The notes below the pieces were generated by a model that did not search any database, was not told where the DNA came from, and saw only the letters and a program-made list of their open reading frames with translations. Below, piece by piece: positions 49,512 through 59,029 of a DNA stretch of 64,000 bases. A program made the position numbers and the translations under genes. Source of the DNA: Rhizobiales bacterium UBA1912 (GTDB lineage Bacteria; Pseudomonadota; Alphaproteobacteria; Rhizobiales; Devosiaceae); NCBI GenBank assembly GCA_002337455.1, contig DDGC01000019.1, positions 98,597 through 162,596 of the forward strand, given 5' to 3'. How positions within the stretch are numbered: the first letter of the stretch is position 1; each line of letters opens with the position of its first letter.

Positions 49512-50693
49512 TTAGAGAATCGGATTGCAGGAGGGTGTCGCCACAGGTCGCTGGCCGGCGCGAACGGCGATCAGCGCCGTGACGATGGCGAGAAGCGGGA
49601 AGAGCGCGGCAATAATCGGCACGAAGGCGAGGCCGGGACCCTGGTCGATCACGACACCGCCGGTCCATGCGCCGATGGCGTTCCCAAGATTGAAGGCGCC
49701 GATATTGAAGCTCGATGCGAGGCTCTGGCCGGCGCCGTCGGCCTTTGAAAGCACCCACATCTGCAAAGGTGCGACCGTAGCGAAACCAGTCGCACCCAGA
49801 AGGCCGGTGAAGAGCACCGCAGCGACCTGATTGTTGAACGCGAAAGTCATCAGCCCCAACACGGCAGTGAGTGCTGCCAGCGTTCCGAATATGGAGGGCA
49901 CCAGGCCCCGGTCGGCGAACCTGCCGCCAAGCAGATTGCCTGCGAACAGACCACCCCCGAACACCAGCAGGATCGGCGATACGGCGCTGTCGTCAAAGCC
50001 GCCGATCTCGGTCAGCAACGGCGCGATGTAGGTAAAGACCGCAAAAACACCGGCATAGCCGAACACAGTCGTCAAAAGGCCGAGCAGCACGGGTCGCCGG
50101 GCGATGGCACGCAAGTCGGAGCGCCAGTCCGATGCTTGCGGCCGCGTCCGATCCTGCGGCACCAGCGCAGCGAGCACGACAATGGCGAAAACGCCCACCC
50201 CCGTTACCGCCCAGAACGTCGCACGCCAGTCATACTGCTGGCCGAGCCATGTGCCAAAGGGCACACCAAGCACTGTCGCGACAGTAAGGCCGGTGAACAT
50301 GATGGCGATGGCCGACGCGCGCTTGTCCTCGGAAACGAGGCCCGTCGCCACCACCGCGCCAACGCCGAAGAAGGTACCGTGGGTCAGTGCCGTCAGCACC
50401 CGCGCGGCCATCAGCCAGCCATAACTCGGCGCAAGCGCGCATGCGGCATTGCCGATTACGAAGATGACCATCAGGCCGACAAGCACCCGCTTGCGCGGCC
50501 AGCGCGCCGTGAGCACGGTCAGGATGGGAGCACCGACGGTCACGCCGAGGGCATAGCCGGAAATCAGAAGTCCGGCGGCAGCTATAGTGACATCTAACTC
50601 GCGGCTGACCTCCAACAGGAGGCCCATGATAACAAATTCGGTGACGCCGACGCCGAAGGCGCCAACTGTCAATGCGTAAAGTGCCAAAGGCAT
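49512..50693 (-). CDS. MFS transporter, DHA1 family (AraJ/NepI-like)
   Basis: This 393-residue protein has 12 predicted membrane helices and the MFS signatures: FVIMGLLLEVSRELDVTIAA in helix 1, RWPRKRVLVG between helices 2 and 3, and LGVPFGTWLGQQYDWRATFW. It is probably a proton-driven exporter of small compounds such as sugars, nucleosides or drugs. The substrate cannot be read. It is divergently transcribed from a LysR regulator 104 bp away. Confidence 0.9.
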   Translation of the reverse strand: MPLALYALTVGAFGVGVTEFVIMGLLLEVSRELDVTIAAAGLLISGYALGVTVGAPILTVLTARWPRKRVLVGLMVIFVIGNAACALAPSYGWLMAARVLTALTHGTFFGVGAVVATGLVSEDKRASAIAIMFTGLTVATVLGVPFGTWLGQQYDWRATFWAVTGVGVFAIVVLAALVPQDRTRPQASDWRSDLRAIARRPVLLGLLTTVFGYAGVFAVFTYIAPLLTEIGGFDDSAVSPILLVFGGGLFAGNLLGGRFADRGLVPSIFGTLAALTAVLGLMTFAFNNQVAAVLFTGLLGATGFATVAPLQMWVLSKADGAGQSLASSFNIGAFNLGNAIGAWTGGVVIDQGPGLAFVPIIAALFPLLAIVTALIAVRAGQRPVATPSCNPIL

Positions 50694-50797
50694 AGTGGGG
50701 TCTCGATCTTCATTCGGAAAGGTTCAGAGAAGATAGACCTTCAACGCACGATGAAATAGAATGCGCACTGGAACAGCACTTGTGAGATGAAGTCATA

Positions 50798-51703
50798 ATG
50801 GCACGGCTAGATGTGAACCGCTCCGGCGAGATGGAGGTATTCGTGCGCGTGGTCGAACTCGGCGGCTTCTCGCCCGCTGCCCGCGCCGCGCGCATGACGC
50901 CGTCTGCGGTCAGCAAACTGATCGCACGTTTGGAAGCCCGGCTCGGTGCCAGATTGCTCAATCGCTCGACGCGGCAACTCCAGCTTACGCCCGAGGGTTG
51001 CGCCTTTTACGAGCGGGCAACGCGCGTCCTGGCTGATCTGGAGGAGGCTGAACGCGCCGCGAGCATCGGCGAGGAGGCCGTGGGGCGCGTCCGCATAAAT
51101 ACCAGCGCCTCATACGCCACACACATCCTCGCACCTGTCCTGCCGGACTTTCTGGCAAGCCATCCGGGTATCACGCTCGACATTGTGCAAACCGATGCCG
51201 TGGTTGATCTGCTTGCAGAGCGCATGGATGTGGCCATCCGCGCCGGGCCCCTAAAGAGCTCCAGCCTCGTCGCCCGCAAACTCGGCGATACGCCGCTGGT
51301 CGTCGTTGCCGCACCGTCCTATCTGGAACGATGTGGCGAACCACGGACCATTGCCGATCTCGAGCACCATGATCGGGTCGGCTTCGGCTACGCGCGCACC
51401 GTCGATGGCTGGCCACTCCGGGAAAATGGCAAAACCAACGTCGTGCCGGCCAGCGGGCGCGTCCAGGCGAGCGACGGCGAAGGTCTGCGCCAACTTGCTT
51501 TGGCCGGAGTGGGTCTTGCCCGCCTGGCAGCCTTTACCGTTCGGGGTGACATTGCCGCGGGGCGCTTGATGCCGGTGCTCGGCCATCTCGACACCGGCGA
51601 TTGCGAAACCTTCCACGCCGTCTATGTCGGGCAGGGCGGTCCGCTACCTTCGCGAGTCAGAGCGCTGCTCGATTTCCTTGCCAAAGATGGAAGGGTGTCC
51701 TGA
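50798..51703 (+). CDS. LysR-family transcriptional regulator
   Basis: This 301-residue protein has an N-terminal winged HTH (FVRVVELGGFSPAARAARMT, PSAVSKLIARLEARLGARLL, NRSTRQLQLTPEG) and a periplasmic-binding-protein-like effector domain from residue 90. Being divergent from the MFS-aldo/keto reductase pair, it most likely controls that pair from the shared 104-bp region. Confidence 0.92.
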   Translation: MARLDVNRSGEMEVFVRVVELGGFSPAARAARMTPSAVSKLIARLEARLGARLLNRSTRQLQLTPEGCAFYERATRVLADLEEAERAASIGEEAVGRVRINTSASYATHILAPVLPDFLASHPGITLDIVQTDAVVDLLAERMDVAIRAGPLKSSSLVARKLGDTPLVVVAAPSYLERCGEPRTIADLEHHDRVGFGYARTVDGWPLRENGKTNVVPASGRVQASDGEGLRQLALAGVGLARLAAFTVRGDIAAGRLMPVLGHLDTGDCETFHAVYVGQGGPLPSRVRALLDFLAKDGRVS

Positions 51704-51719
51704 CGAAGCCTCGGCGGCG

Positions 51720-51965
51720 CTAGAACTCGGATTCGTCCGCGCCGGGGGCGCGCAAATCCGCGGCGCTGGGCAGGGCGCCCTGATTCGTGGCGAGCGTCGC
51801 GGCCAGTCCGAACTCGTGTGACGTCGTGCACCCGTTGGGCTCGAAATTGCTCGCCACGCACTCGACCTTGGTCTTCTGGCTGACGCTAAGCTCCGGACTG
51901 CCCGTCGATGTGGAAGAACATCCTGCAAGGACAATCAGGCAAAGCGCGGCGGTAACAATTCTCAT
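51720..51965 (-). CDS. Small lipoprotein, unknown
   Basis: This 81-residue protein has a lipoprotein signal with lipobox VLAGC near residue 15, followed by a Ser/Thr-rich linker. The mature part has two more cysteines (KVECVASNFEPNGC). No family is recognised. It stands 21 bp downstream of the patatin gene on the same strand and may be cotranscribed. Confidence 0.7.
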   Translation of the reverse strand: MRIVTAALCLIVLAGCSSTSTGSPELSVSQKTKVECVASNFEPNGCTTSHEFGLAATLATNQGALPSAADLRAPGADESEF

Positions 51966-51986
51966 TTGGTCCGTCTCTTTAACCGG

Positions 51987-52868
51987 TCAGATATCGATCC
52001 TATGCCCCGAACGCTGGAAATTTTCCAGCTTTTCTTCCATGGCGCGCTTGAAGCGTTCCTTGTCGGGATCGCACGCTTCGAGCAGTTCCCGGACTCGCCA
52101 GAATTCCATCAACCCGAACGGATTAACAGCCGGTCGAACGTATATGTCGGGCGGATGGCGCTCCAACTGGGCACGCACGATGGTCTGGATCATGATCTGG
52201 GTTGCAACAAACCCCAGATCGACCATTCCCGGCTCGGCCTCCTGGTTCGGAAGTTCGGGACTTCCGTTGACGTCAACGGCAACCAAGATGTCGGATCCAT
52301 CGATCACCTGATCGACGGGTACCGGGTTGATGACGCCACCATCGATATAGGTGCGGCCATTTAGATGAACGGGCTTGAACGCAGCGGGAATCGCCATCGA
52401 TGCGGCAATGCCGATCCGCAAAGGACCGGAATCGAACACCACCTGTTCCCAGCTGTAATAATCGGCGGCGACGGTCGAAAACGGCACTTTGAGATCGGAA
52501 AAATCGTCGGGAAAGCCCTCGGGCAGAAAGGCCTCGGTTATGCTCTCGGGATCGACCTGAAAGCTCAGCCCGTTCTGCAGTATGCCGATCAGGCTGGGCC
52601 GATGCGCCGACCACACCGTTCCGGCAACGAGCTGGAAGCTGCCGAGCACGCTGTAGGCGTATTCGCGCAGTTCTGCACCTGTCATCCCGTTTGCCCAGCC
52701 GGCCCCAATCAGAGCGCCGATCGAACAGCCCGAAATCCGGGACGGCTTAAGACCAAGCTCATCCATGGCCTCGATGTAGGGAATGTGGGAAAGCCCGCGC
52801 GCCGCGCCGCCGCCAAGGGCAACGCCGATGCTCGGAGATGATGCTGCAGGAACAATCTCAACGTCCAT
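51987..52868 (-). CDS. Patatin-like phospholipase, RssA type
   Basis: This 293-residue protein has the patatin elements: the oxyanion loop GVALGGGAARGLSH, the nucleophile elbow GCSIG and the catalytic aspartate in DGGVINPVPV. It would be a cytoplasmic or membrane-associated acyl hydrolase. RssA-type proteins have no settled physiological role. The C-terminus is helical and basic. Confidence 0.9.
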   Translation of the reverse strand: MDVEIVPAASSPSIGVALGGGAARGLSHIPYIEAMDELGLKPSRISGCSIGALIGAGWANGMTGAELREYAYSVLGSFQLVAGTVWSAHRPSLIGILQNGLSFQVDPESITEAFLPEGFPDDFSDLKVPFSTVAADYYSWEQVVFDSGPLRIGIAASMAIPAAFKPVHLNGRTYIDGGVINPVPVDQVIDGSDILVAVDVNGSPELPNQEAEPGMVDLGFVATQIMIQTIVRAQLERHPPDIYVRPAVNPFGLMEFWRVRELLEACDPDKERFKRAMEEKLENFQRSGHRIDI

Positions 52869-52928
52869 GGCCGCGCCCTGTTAATCGATGCAGGGAAATT
52901 TAAGCAGGCACTGGCGTCGACGCAACGG

Positions 52929-53168
52929 CTAGCGTGGTTCGGTCGCACCCTTGTTGCGGAAGGCCCACTGGGGCACCACGATAACATTGTCATGGCTCTC
53001 GCCGCTATTGCGGCGATAAGCCAGCTCCCACGCCCGTTCGATGATTTCCTCGATCGACAGGCTCAGGCAGCTTGGCAGGCTCTGTGAGCGGCCAAGATTT
53101 TCCAGAACGGCTTCGGCCTGGCCGCACACGGCGCGCTGCTGCAATGTTTCTGATGTCATAGGCTTCAT
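52929..53168 (-). CDS. Small conserved hypothetical protein
   Basis: This 79-residue soluble protein (SLSIEEIIERAWELAYRRNS, ending VVPQWAFRNKGATEPR) has no recognised domain. It is separated by 60 bp from the patatin gene on the same strand. An alternative start is the ATG three codons in. Confidence 0.55.
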   Translation of the reverse strand: MKPMTSETLQQRAVCGQAEAVLENLGRSQSLPSCLSLSIEEIIERAWELAYRRNSGESHDNVIVVPQWAFRNKGATEPR

Positions 53169-53252
53169 GGGGCCATTGGATCATCAAGATGCCAAGACCC
53201 GGCAAACGCATTGGAGAAAAATTGAATAAATCGCGTGTTGGCCGATCAATCT

Positions 53253-53456
53253 CTAAGGAAGGCTGGGAGGCTCGCGATCATCCTTGTCGCTGTCACTCAT
53301 GCGCTGATAGCGCCGCCGCGTGATGATATACATCACAACCGCAACGACCAGCGCGCCCCCGAGCATGACGAACCCGAATTCGGCCGCCGAAAGCCCCAGC
53401 GTCAACAGCGCGACAACCAGAACCACAAGACTGGCCGCTATGATAAAAATCCGCAT
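53253..53456 (-). CDS. Small two-helix membrane protein
   Basis: This 67-residue protein has two membrane helices (FIIAASLVVLVVALLTLGLS and GFVMLGGALVVAVVMYIIT) and a charged tail (RRRYQRMSDSDKDDREP). ATG 53456 has a GGAGG site seven bases upstream. Function unknown. Confidence 0.65.
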   Translation of the reverse strand: MRIFIIAASLVVLVVALLTLGLSAAEFGFVMLGGALVVAVVMYIITRRRYQRMSDSDKDDREPPSLP

Positions 53457-53557
53457 GGTGCCTCCATCCCTTAGTCCATCGTGTCGTGTTTGACTTGCCA
53501 ATGCAAGCGCACCCGGCTACGCCCTGACAGGCATTGAAAAAGGGTAGGGACCACGCA

Positions 53558-54220
53558 GTGGATAGCGTTACAGAGATCGTTCCTACACTCATGCCGCTGG
53601 GCGATACAGGCGTTCTCATCCGCTTCGCCGACCGGCTTGATCTGGACGCCAATGCTGCCACAATTGCCTTTGCAAGGCGCCTCGAATCCCGCCCCATTCC
53701 TGGCGTTATCGAAATCGTGCCCAATCTGGTTTCGGTGCTCGTGCGCTACGATCCCCGGCGTATCGGCTACGAGGCCCTCTGCGGCGAATTGCGCCTGCTC
53801 GACCGCGGCGCTCAAGACAATGCATCCTTGGCCGCCCATGCAATCGCCATCACATATGGCGGCGAAGATGGCCCCGATATCGAAGCGGTGGCGAACGAAT
53901 TGGGGCTGACCGTTCCCGCCTTCATCGATGCCCACTGCGCTCATCGGTTGAGCGTTCTCGCCGTCGGCTTTGCCCCCGGTTTCGTCTATTGCGGCATGCA
54001 TGGTGACGACCTGCTCGTGCCGCGCCGCGAGACAGTCAGGCGCTCCGTTCCACCCGGCAGCATCCTTTTCGCCGCCCGCCAGACGGCCATCGCCGCCACG
54101 GCCATTCCCACCGGCTGGGCCGTGATCGGGCGCACCCACCTCATCAATTTCGACCCGGCCGCATCCCCGCCAACGCAATTGCGGGCGGGGGACACCATCA
54201 CCTTCGAGGCTGCCCGATGA
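53558..54220 (+). CDS. pxpB: 5-oxoprolinase subunit PxpB
   Basis: This 220-residue protein belongs to the KipI/PxpB family: LMPLGDTGVLIRFADRLDLD, then GFAPGFVYCGMHGDDLLVPR, and SVPPGSILFAARQTAIAAT. With PxpA and PxpC it hydrolyses 5-oxoproline to glutamate using ATP. It forms the first gene of a pxpBCA operon with an ATGA overlap to pxpC. GTG 53558 has AGGGA upstream; TTG 53534 and ATG 53591 are alternatives. Confidence 0.9.
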   Translation: MDSVTEIVPTLMPLGDTGVLIRFADRLDLDANAATIAFARRLESRPIPGVIEIVPNLVSVLVRYDPRRIGYEALCGELRLLDRGAQDNASLAAHAIAITYGGEDGPDIEAVANELGLTVPAFIDAHCAHRLSVLAVGFAPGFVYCGMHGDDLLVPRRETVRRSVPPGSILFAARQTAIAATAIPTGWAVIGRTHLINFDPAASPPTQLRAGDTITFEAAR

Positions 54221-55119
54221 GCCGCATCGTTCTCACCCGGGTCAGCCCGATGACCACGGTCCAGGATGCAGGGCGCCCCGGGCTTTTTGCACACGGTATT
54301 GGCGCGTCCGGCCCCATGGACCGCGCCGGCTACGCGCTGGTCGCCGCTATCGCCGAGGTTCCATGCGGTGCCGCAATCGAGATTGGCCCTCTCGGCCTTG
54401 ATTTCACCTATCACGGCACCCCGCTATCGGCCGGCGTCGCCGGCGGCGAATTTTCGCTGATCGTCGACGGCGAGCCCAGGCCCTGGCCGTCCCGCATCGA
54501 TCTTGTCGAAAATACAAAAGTGTCCATAAAGCCCGGCCCGCAGGGCAATTACGCCTATCTGCGTTTTGCTGCCGAAATCGGCGTTCCCGCCATTCTTGGC
54601 AGCCGCTCCACCAACGCAACAGTAGGGCTCGGCGGGTTTGATGGCCGCATGCTGGCCGCGGGCGACGAACTTGGGCTCGAAGATTTGCCCGACACCCAAA
54701 CCGAGCCGACGCGCCCTGAAACTGCCGCACCCGGTGACCCCATCCGCTTCGTCTGGGGTATCCATGCAGATCTGTTCAGTGGCCCGGTCCGCTCGGGCTT
54801 CACAGCGTCCGAATTTCGCATATCCGCGCGCATGGACCGCATGGGCGTCAGGCTCGATGACTCAGGGTCCGTTTTCACTGATGCAAAACTCCTGAATCTG
54901 GTGTCCGATGCCGTGGTCCCCGGCGATATCCAGATTCTGGGCGACGGCACGCCGATCGTTTTGATGCGCGACAACCAGCCAACCGGCGGCTACCCCCGAA
55001 TCGGCACCGTAATCGACGCCGATCTCGATCGCTTCGCACAGATCCGCGCCGGCAGGATGGTGCGTTTCGAACCTGTCACCGTCGCGCACGCCCACAGGAT
55101 TGCCAAATGGCAACCCTGA
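54217..55119 (+). CDS. pxpC: 5-oxoprolinase subunit PxpC
   Basis: This 300-residue protein of the KipA/biotin-dependent carboxyltransferase-like family has TTVQDAGRPGLFAHGIGASG, MDRAGYALVAAI and the C-terminal LMRDNQPTGGYPRIGTV. Its end overlaps the pxpA start by 13 bp. It is the partner of PxpB in the 5-oxoprolinase complex. Confidence 0.91.
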   Translation: MSRIVLTRVSPMTTVQDAGRPGLFAHGIGASGPMDRAGYALVAAIAEVPCGAAIEIGPLGLDFTYHGTPLSAGVAGGEFSLIVDGEPRPWPSRIDLVENTKVSIKPGPQGNYAYLRFAAEIGVPAILGSRSTNATVGLGGFDGRMLAAGDELGLEDLPDTQTEPTRPETAAPGDPIRFVWGIHADLFSGPVRSGFTASEFRISARMDRMGVRLDDSGSVFTDAKLLNLVSDAVVPGDIQILGDGTPIVLMRDNQPTGGYPRIGTVIDADLDRFAQIRAGRMVRFEPVTVAHAHRIAKWQP

Positions 55120-55838
55120 TCGACCTCAACGCCGATCTGGGCGAGGGCATCGGCGATGATCTCGCCATGCTCGAAATCGTCACCAGCGCTTCAATCGCCT
55201 GCGGGGGACACGCGGGTAACGATGAGACGATGCGCGCCGCTATCCGCGGGGCGCTGGCCAATACCGTCCGCATCGGAGCCCATCCCGGTTTCGAGGATCC
55301 GGACCATTTCGGCCGCCGCCGGCTCGACCTGCCGTTCGCGACCATACGCGATCAGGTGCTCGCCCAAATCGCCCGCCTCGCGTCCATTGCAGCAGAGGAG
55401 GGGGCAAATATCGCCTATCTCAAGCTGCACGGCGCCCTCGCCAATATGGCCGCGGAGGACGAGGCGCTCTCCCGCGCTGTTTTTTCGGGTGTTGCCGAGA
55501 ATTACCCCGGCATGGCCATTCTCGCGCTTGCAGCCTCGGCGCAGGAACGAGCCGCCAACGCACTCGGCCTTGCCGTTATCGCCGAAGCCTATGCCGACCG
55601 CGCCTATACGCCCGACGGCTTGCTGGCCGCTCGCGGTTTGCCCGGCAGCGTGCTTGAAGACACCAGCGCCGTCGTCGCTCAGTGCCTTCGGCTCGCCGAG
55701 CATGGCGAAATCATTGCCCTGGACGGCACGATTTTCAAATCCGGCGCCCGTTCGATCTGCCTGCATGGCGACACAACCGGCGCGCTTGAGCATGCCCGCG
55801 CGGTGCGCCATGCCCTCGAGTCTCGCGGCCTGATGTAG
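55107..55838 (+). CDS. pxpA: 5-oxoprolinase subunit PxpA (LamB/YcsF family)
   Basis: This 243-residue protein starts IDLNADLGEGIGDDLAMLEI, followed by SIACGGHAGNDETMRAAI, HPGFEDPDHFGRR and KLHGALANMAAEDE. These are the hallmarks of the LamB/YcsF TIM-barrel-like subunit. Gene order B-C-A is a common proteobacterial arrangement. Confidence 0.93.
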   Translation: MATLIDLNADLGEGIGDDLAMLEIVTSASIACGGHAGNDETMRAAIRGALANTVRIGAHPGFEDPDHFGRRRLDLPFATIRDQVLAQIARLASIAAEEGANIAYLKLHGALANMAAEDEALSRAVFSGVAENYPGMAILALAASAQERAANALGLAVIAEAYADRAYTPDGLLAARGLPGSVLEDTSAVVAQCLRLAEHGEIIALDGTIFKSGARSICLHGDTTGALEHARAVRHALESRGLM

Positions 55839-56011
55839 CAGCGCTGCCCCCAAAGATTGCGCTGCCGTTAAGAAAACCTACACAAACCTATGGTTTTTGG
55901 GAGGTTCGACGCGCGAAAGCATCGGCATTTTGCGGGAGTGCTTTCAGCAATAATGGAACCCTTTTTGCGGTTCGAAAGCACGACAATCTTGTTAGTACTG
56001 GGTCAGATTGT

Positions 56012-57070
56012 ATGAGCTCGAATATTGGATCGGCGCGCCGCCGTTCGCTTTTTGCCGCCTTGGGCACATCTGTGGCCGCTGCCGTCTTGCTGGCCGGTTG
56101 CAGCGGCGCCGACCTCTTTGCAGGCAATGAATTTTTCTCCGAATCCTCGATGGGCGTCAAAGCCTCGCCACGGGTCACCACCTCGCGCAACGTCCCCAAG
56201 GGCGGTGGGCGCTACGTGGTCGGCCAGCCTTATACAGTCGCAGGCAACCGGTTCGTCCCGCGCGAACAGCCTGATCTCGATGTAACGGGCCGCGCCTCAT
56301 GGTACGGCCCTGCCTTCCATGGCCGCCTCACTGCCAATGGCGAAGTCTTCGACATGTACGCATTGTCGGGAGCCCACCCCACGCTTCCTCTGCCGTCCTA
56401 TGTGCGCGTGACCAATGCCGATAATGGCGCGTCGACCATAGTCCGCATCAATGATCGCGGCCCGTTCTCCTATTCGCGCACCGTCGATCTCTCGCGCCGC
56501 GCCGCCGAAGTCCTCGGCTTCCAGCAGCAGGGCACGGCCAATGTCCGCGTGCAATATATCGGCCCGGCCCCGCTCAACGGCGATGACACAAAGTTCCTTG
56601 TCGCCTCGATCAACCAACTGACGCCCTACGAAATCCAGAACAACACGCGCATGGCTTACCAGGAGCCCGTGCAGGTCGCTGATACGTCGCCGGCACCAGT
56701 CGCAGCCCCCGTGGCGCCTACGCCCGTGCCGCGCCCCGTGACCGCTTCAGAGGCGGCGGGCAGCATCGCGGCACCCGAGTTCATTCCCTTCCAGGTCCTG
56801 TCCTACGCTGGCGCAACCAGCCTAGAAACGGCCTCCGAGCCCAACGGCACGCCGGTCCGCATGGCTCTTGGCACATGGGATGACGAAGCTCAGGCGCGTG
56901 ACGTCGCCACCCGATTTGCCGTCCTTGGCGCAGTCGACACCACGACTCTGGTTCAGGGCGATCAAACGGTTACCCACCTCATGCTCACCCATCTTCGCGA
57001 AGGTGTGACCGAGACTGACGCCATAGACATGGCAACCTCACTTGGCTTGTCGTCCCCGATTTTGTATTGA
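56012..57070 (+). CDS. rlpA: RlpA septal ring lytic transglycosylase, lipoprotein
   Basis: This 352-residue protein has a lipoprotein signal with lipobox LLAGC near residue 30. The double-psi beta-barrel domain shows GRASWYGPAFHGRLTANGE and VRINDRGPFSYSRTVDLSRR, with the catalytic aspartate in NDRGP. The C-terminal 80 residues are SPOR-like (VRMALGTWDDEAQARDVATR). It cleaves denuded glycan strands during division. It lies upstream of dacF. Confidence 0.9.
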   Translation: MSSNIGSARRRSLFAALGTSVAAAVLLAGCSGADLFAGNEFFSESSMGVKASPRVTTSRNVPKGGGRYVVGQPYTVAGNRFVPREQPDLDVTGRASWYGPAFHGRLTANGEVFDMYALSGAHPTLPLPSYVRVTNADNGASTIVRINDRGPFSYSRTVDLSRRAAEVLGFQQQGTANVRVQYIGPAPLNGDDTKFLVASINQLTPYEIQNNTRMAYQEPVQVADTSPAPVAAPVAPTPVPRPVTASEAAGSIAAPEFIPFQVLSYAGATSLETASEPNGTPVRMALGTWDDEAQARDVATRFAVLGAVDTTTLVQGDQTVTHLMLTHLREGVTETDAIDMATSLGLSSPILY

Positions 57071-57119
57071 TGGAACAAGGCTTAACAAAAATAGGGGCGC
57101 CACGGCGCGGCTGGCTTTC

Positions 57120-58286
57120 ATGGTTCGTCTGGAACGTGCCTTCCGCTTGATGCTTGTTGGACTGGCCCTCGTGGCTGCTCTGGCCAATCCTGCCAGTGCC
57201 CAGCTCGATTTCGATACCAGCGCCCCTTACGCCATTCTCGTCGACTACGAATCCGGAACCGTCCTGTTTCAAAAAGAGGCCGATACCCGGATGGAACCGG
57301 CCAGCATGGCCAAGCTGATGACCGTTGCGGTCGTCCTTGACATGGTCAAACGCGGCGCGCTCAGCCTTACCGATCAGTTCTTCATCTCCGAGCATGCCTG
57401 GCGCACAGGCGGGGCGCCCTCGGGCGGTTCGGCGATGTTTGCCGAGCTCGGCTCGCAGGTCAGCGTGGACGATCTGCTCCATTCGGTCATCATCCAGTCG
57501 GGCAATGATGCGTCGATAGCACTGGCCGAGGGCATCGCGGGCAACGAAGGCACCTTCGCGGCCATCATGAACGAATTTGCACACGACATCGGGATAACTG
57601 ATTCCCATTTCACCAACGCCAGCGGGCTTCCGGACCCCGACATGTACGTAACGGCGCGCGATCTCGCCGATCTGGCCCGCTACATCATTCGCGAGTTTCC
57701 TGACTATTACCCGGTCTTTGCCGTTGAGGAATTCACCTGGAACAACATCCGCCAGTCCAACCGCAACGGCCTTCTCGGTCTGGGCATCGGCGTCGACGGG
57801 CTGAAGACCGGCCACACCGAAGCCGCTGGCTATGGCATCGTCGCCTCGACCACCGAGGGTGGCCGCCGCCTCGTCGCCGTGCTGCACGGCATGGACAGCG
57901 TCAACCAGCGCAACGAGCAGGCGCGTGCGCTCATCACCTGGGGCGCCCGCAGCTTCGAGCGAATTCCCGCCTTTGCCAATGGCGCCGTCGTCGGTAGGGC
58001 CAGTGTTTATGGCGGTGAACAGGCCAATGTCGGTCTCGTCGGCGAGGGCAGCATCGACATCTACCTGCCGCGCGGCAACCGGCGCTGCCTTTCGGCCAGC
58101 ATCACCTATGCCGCGCCCATACTTCCGCCGGTGCGCGCTGGCGACAGGCTTGCGCAACTCAACATACTTTGCGATGACCAGATCATTCAGACCGCGCCGC
58201 TTTACGCGGCAGAGGCTGTCGGACAAGGTGGCATCATGCGGCGGGCGACCGACGCGCTTTGGGAACTGGCGTTCGGCTGGTTTTGA
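57120..58286 (+). CDS. dacF: D-alanyl-D-alanine carboxypeptidase (penicillin-binding protein 5/6 class)
   Basis: This 388-residue protein has a signal peptide (LMLVGLALVAALANPASAQ) and the three serine-penicillin-binding motifs: S-x-x-K in ASMAKLM, S-x-N in QSGNDAS and KTG in LKTGHTEAAGYG. It trims the terminal D-Ala of peptidoglycan. The C-terminal domain is the PBP5 type. ATG 57120 directly precedes the signal peptide; the longer frame to 57042 overlaps rlpA. Confidence 0.92.
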   Translation: MVRLERAFRLMLVGLALVAALANPASAQLDFDTSAPYAILVDYESGTVLFQKEADTRMEPASMAKLMTVAVVLDMVKRGALSLTDQFFISEHAWRTGGAPSGGSAMFAELGSQVSVDDLLHSVIIQSGNDASIALAEGIAGNEGTFAAIMNEFAHDIGITDSHFTNASGLPDPDMYVTARDLADLARYIIREFPDYYPVFAVEEFTWNNIRQSNRNGLLGLGIGVDGLKTGHTEAAGYGIVASTTEGGRRLVAVLHGMDSVNQRNEQARALITWGARSFERIPAFANGAVVGRASVYGGEQANVGLVGEGSIDIYLPRGNRRCLSASITYAAPILPPVRAGDRLAQLNILCDDQIIQTAPLYAAEAVGQGGIMRRATDALWELAFGWF

Positions 58287-58336
58287 CACCGGGTGATTTC
58301 GGTCTGGCGGCCGCAACAGGATTTGATACGGACACG

Positions 58337-59029
58337 ATGGCGGCAGATCAGCACCGATCGATCACACCCCGATTCATCACTTTCGAGGGTGGCGAGGGCG
58401 TGGGCAAGTCCACCCAGGTCCGCCGTTTGGCCGGACGCCTGGCTGAACGCGGCATTTCTGTGGTCCGCACGCGCGAACCCGGCGGCACGCCCAAGGCCGA
58501 GGCCGTCCGCTCCTTCATCCTGCAGGGCAAGCCTGAAAGCTGGGGCGTCGGCGCCGAGGCCGTGCTGTTCGCCTCCGCCCGTCTCGATCACGTCAACCAG
58601 TTGATCGCTCCGTCTTTGGCCGAGGGCAAATGGGTCATCTGCGACCGCTTTGCCGATTCCACCCGCGCCTATCAGGGTTTGACAGGCGGCGTCGATGACA
58701 AGCTGATCGACGCTCTCGAACATCTGGCCCTCAACGGCCACACGCCCGACCTGACGGTCATCCTCGACATGGACCCCGATATCGCGTTCGAGCGCGTCCG
58801 CAAGCGCGCCACTGAAGACGGAATGCCTGCCATCGCCGATCGCTTCGAAAAAGAGGATCTGGCCTTCCATCGCCGCCTGCGCGAAAATTTCCTAGCAATC
58901 GCCATTGCCAATCCGGGCCGCTGCGTCGTCCTGTCGGCCGATACCGAAGAAGACGTTCTCACCGAAGCCATCTGGCGGGCCGTCCTCGATCATTTTCCCG
59001 ATCTGGCCGGCGAAGGGTTGGCCAGGTGA
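58337..59029 (+). CDS. tmk: Thymidylate kinase
   Basis: This 230-residue protein has P-loop ITFEGGEGVGKSTQ, the DRx signature in ICDRFADSTRAYQG, and REPGGTPKAEAVR. It makes dTDP from dTMP. ATG 58337 gives a normal family N-terminus. It is coupled to holB by a GTGA overlap. Confidence 0.93.
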   Translation: MAADQHRSITPRFITFEGGEGVGKSTQVRRLAGRLAERGISVVRTREPGGTPKAEAVRSFILQGKPESWGVGAEAVLFASARLDHVNQLIAPSLAEGKWVICDRFADSTRAYQGLTGGVDDKLIDALEHLALNGHTPDLTVILDMDPDIAFERVRKRATEDGMPAIADRFEKEDLAFHRRLRENFLAIAIANPGRCVVLSADTEEDVLTEAIWRAVLDHFPDLAGEGLAR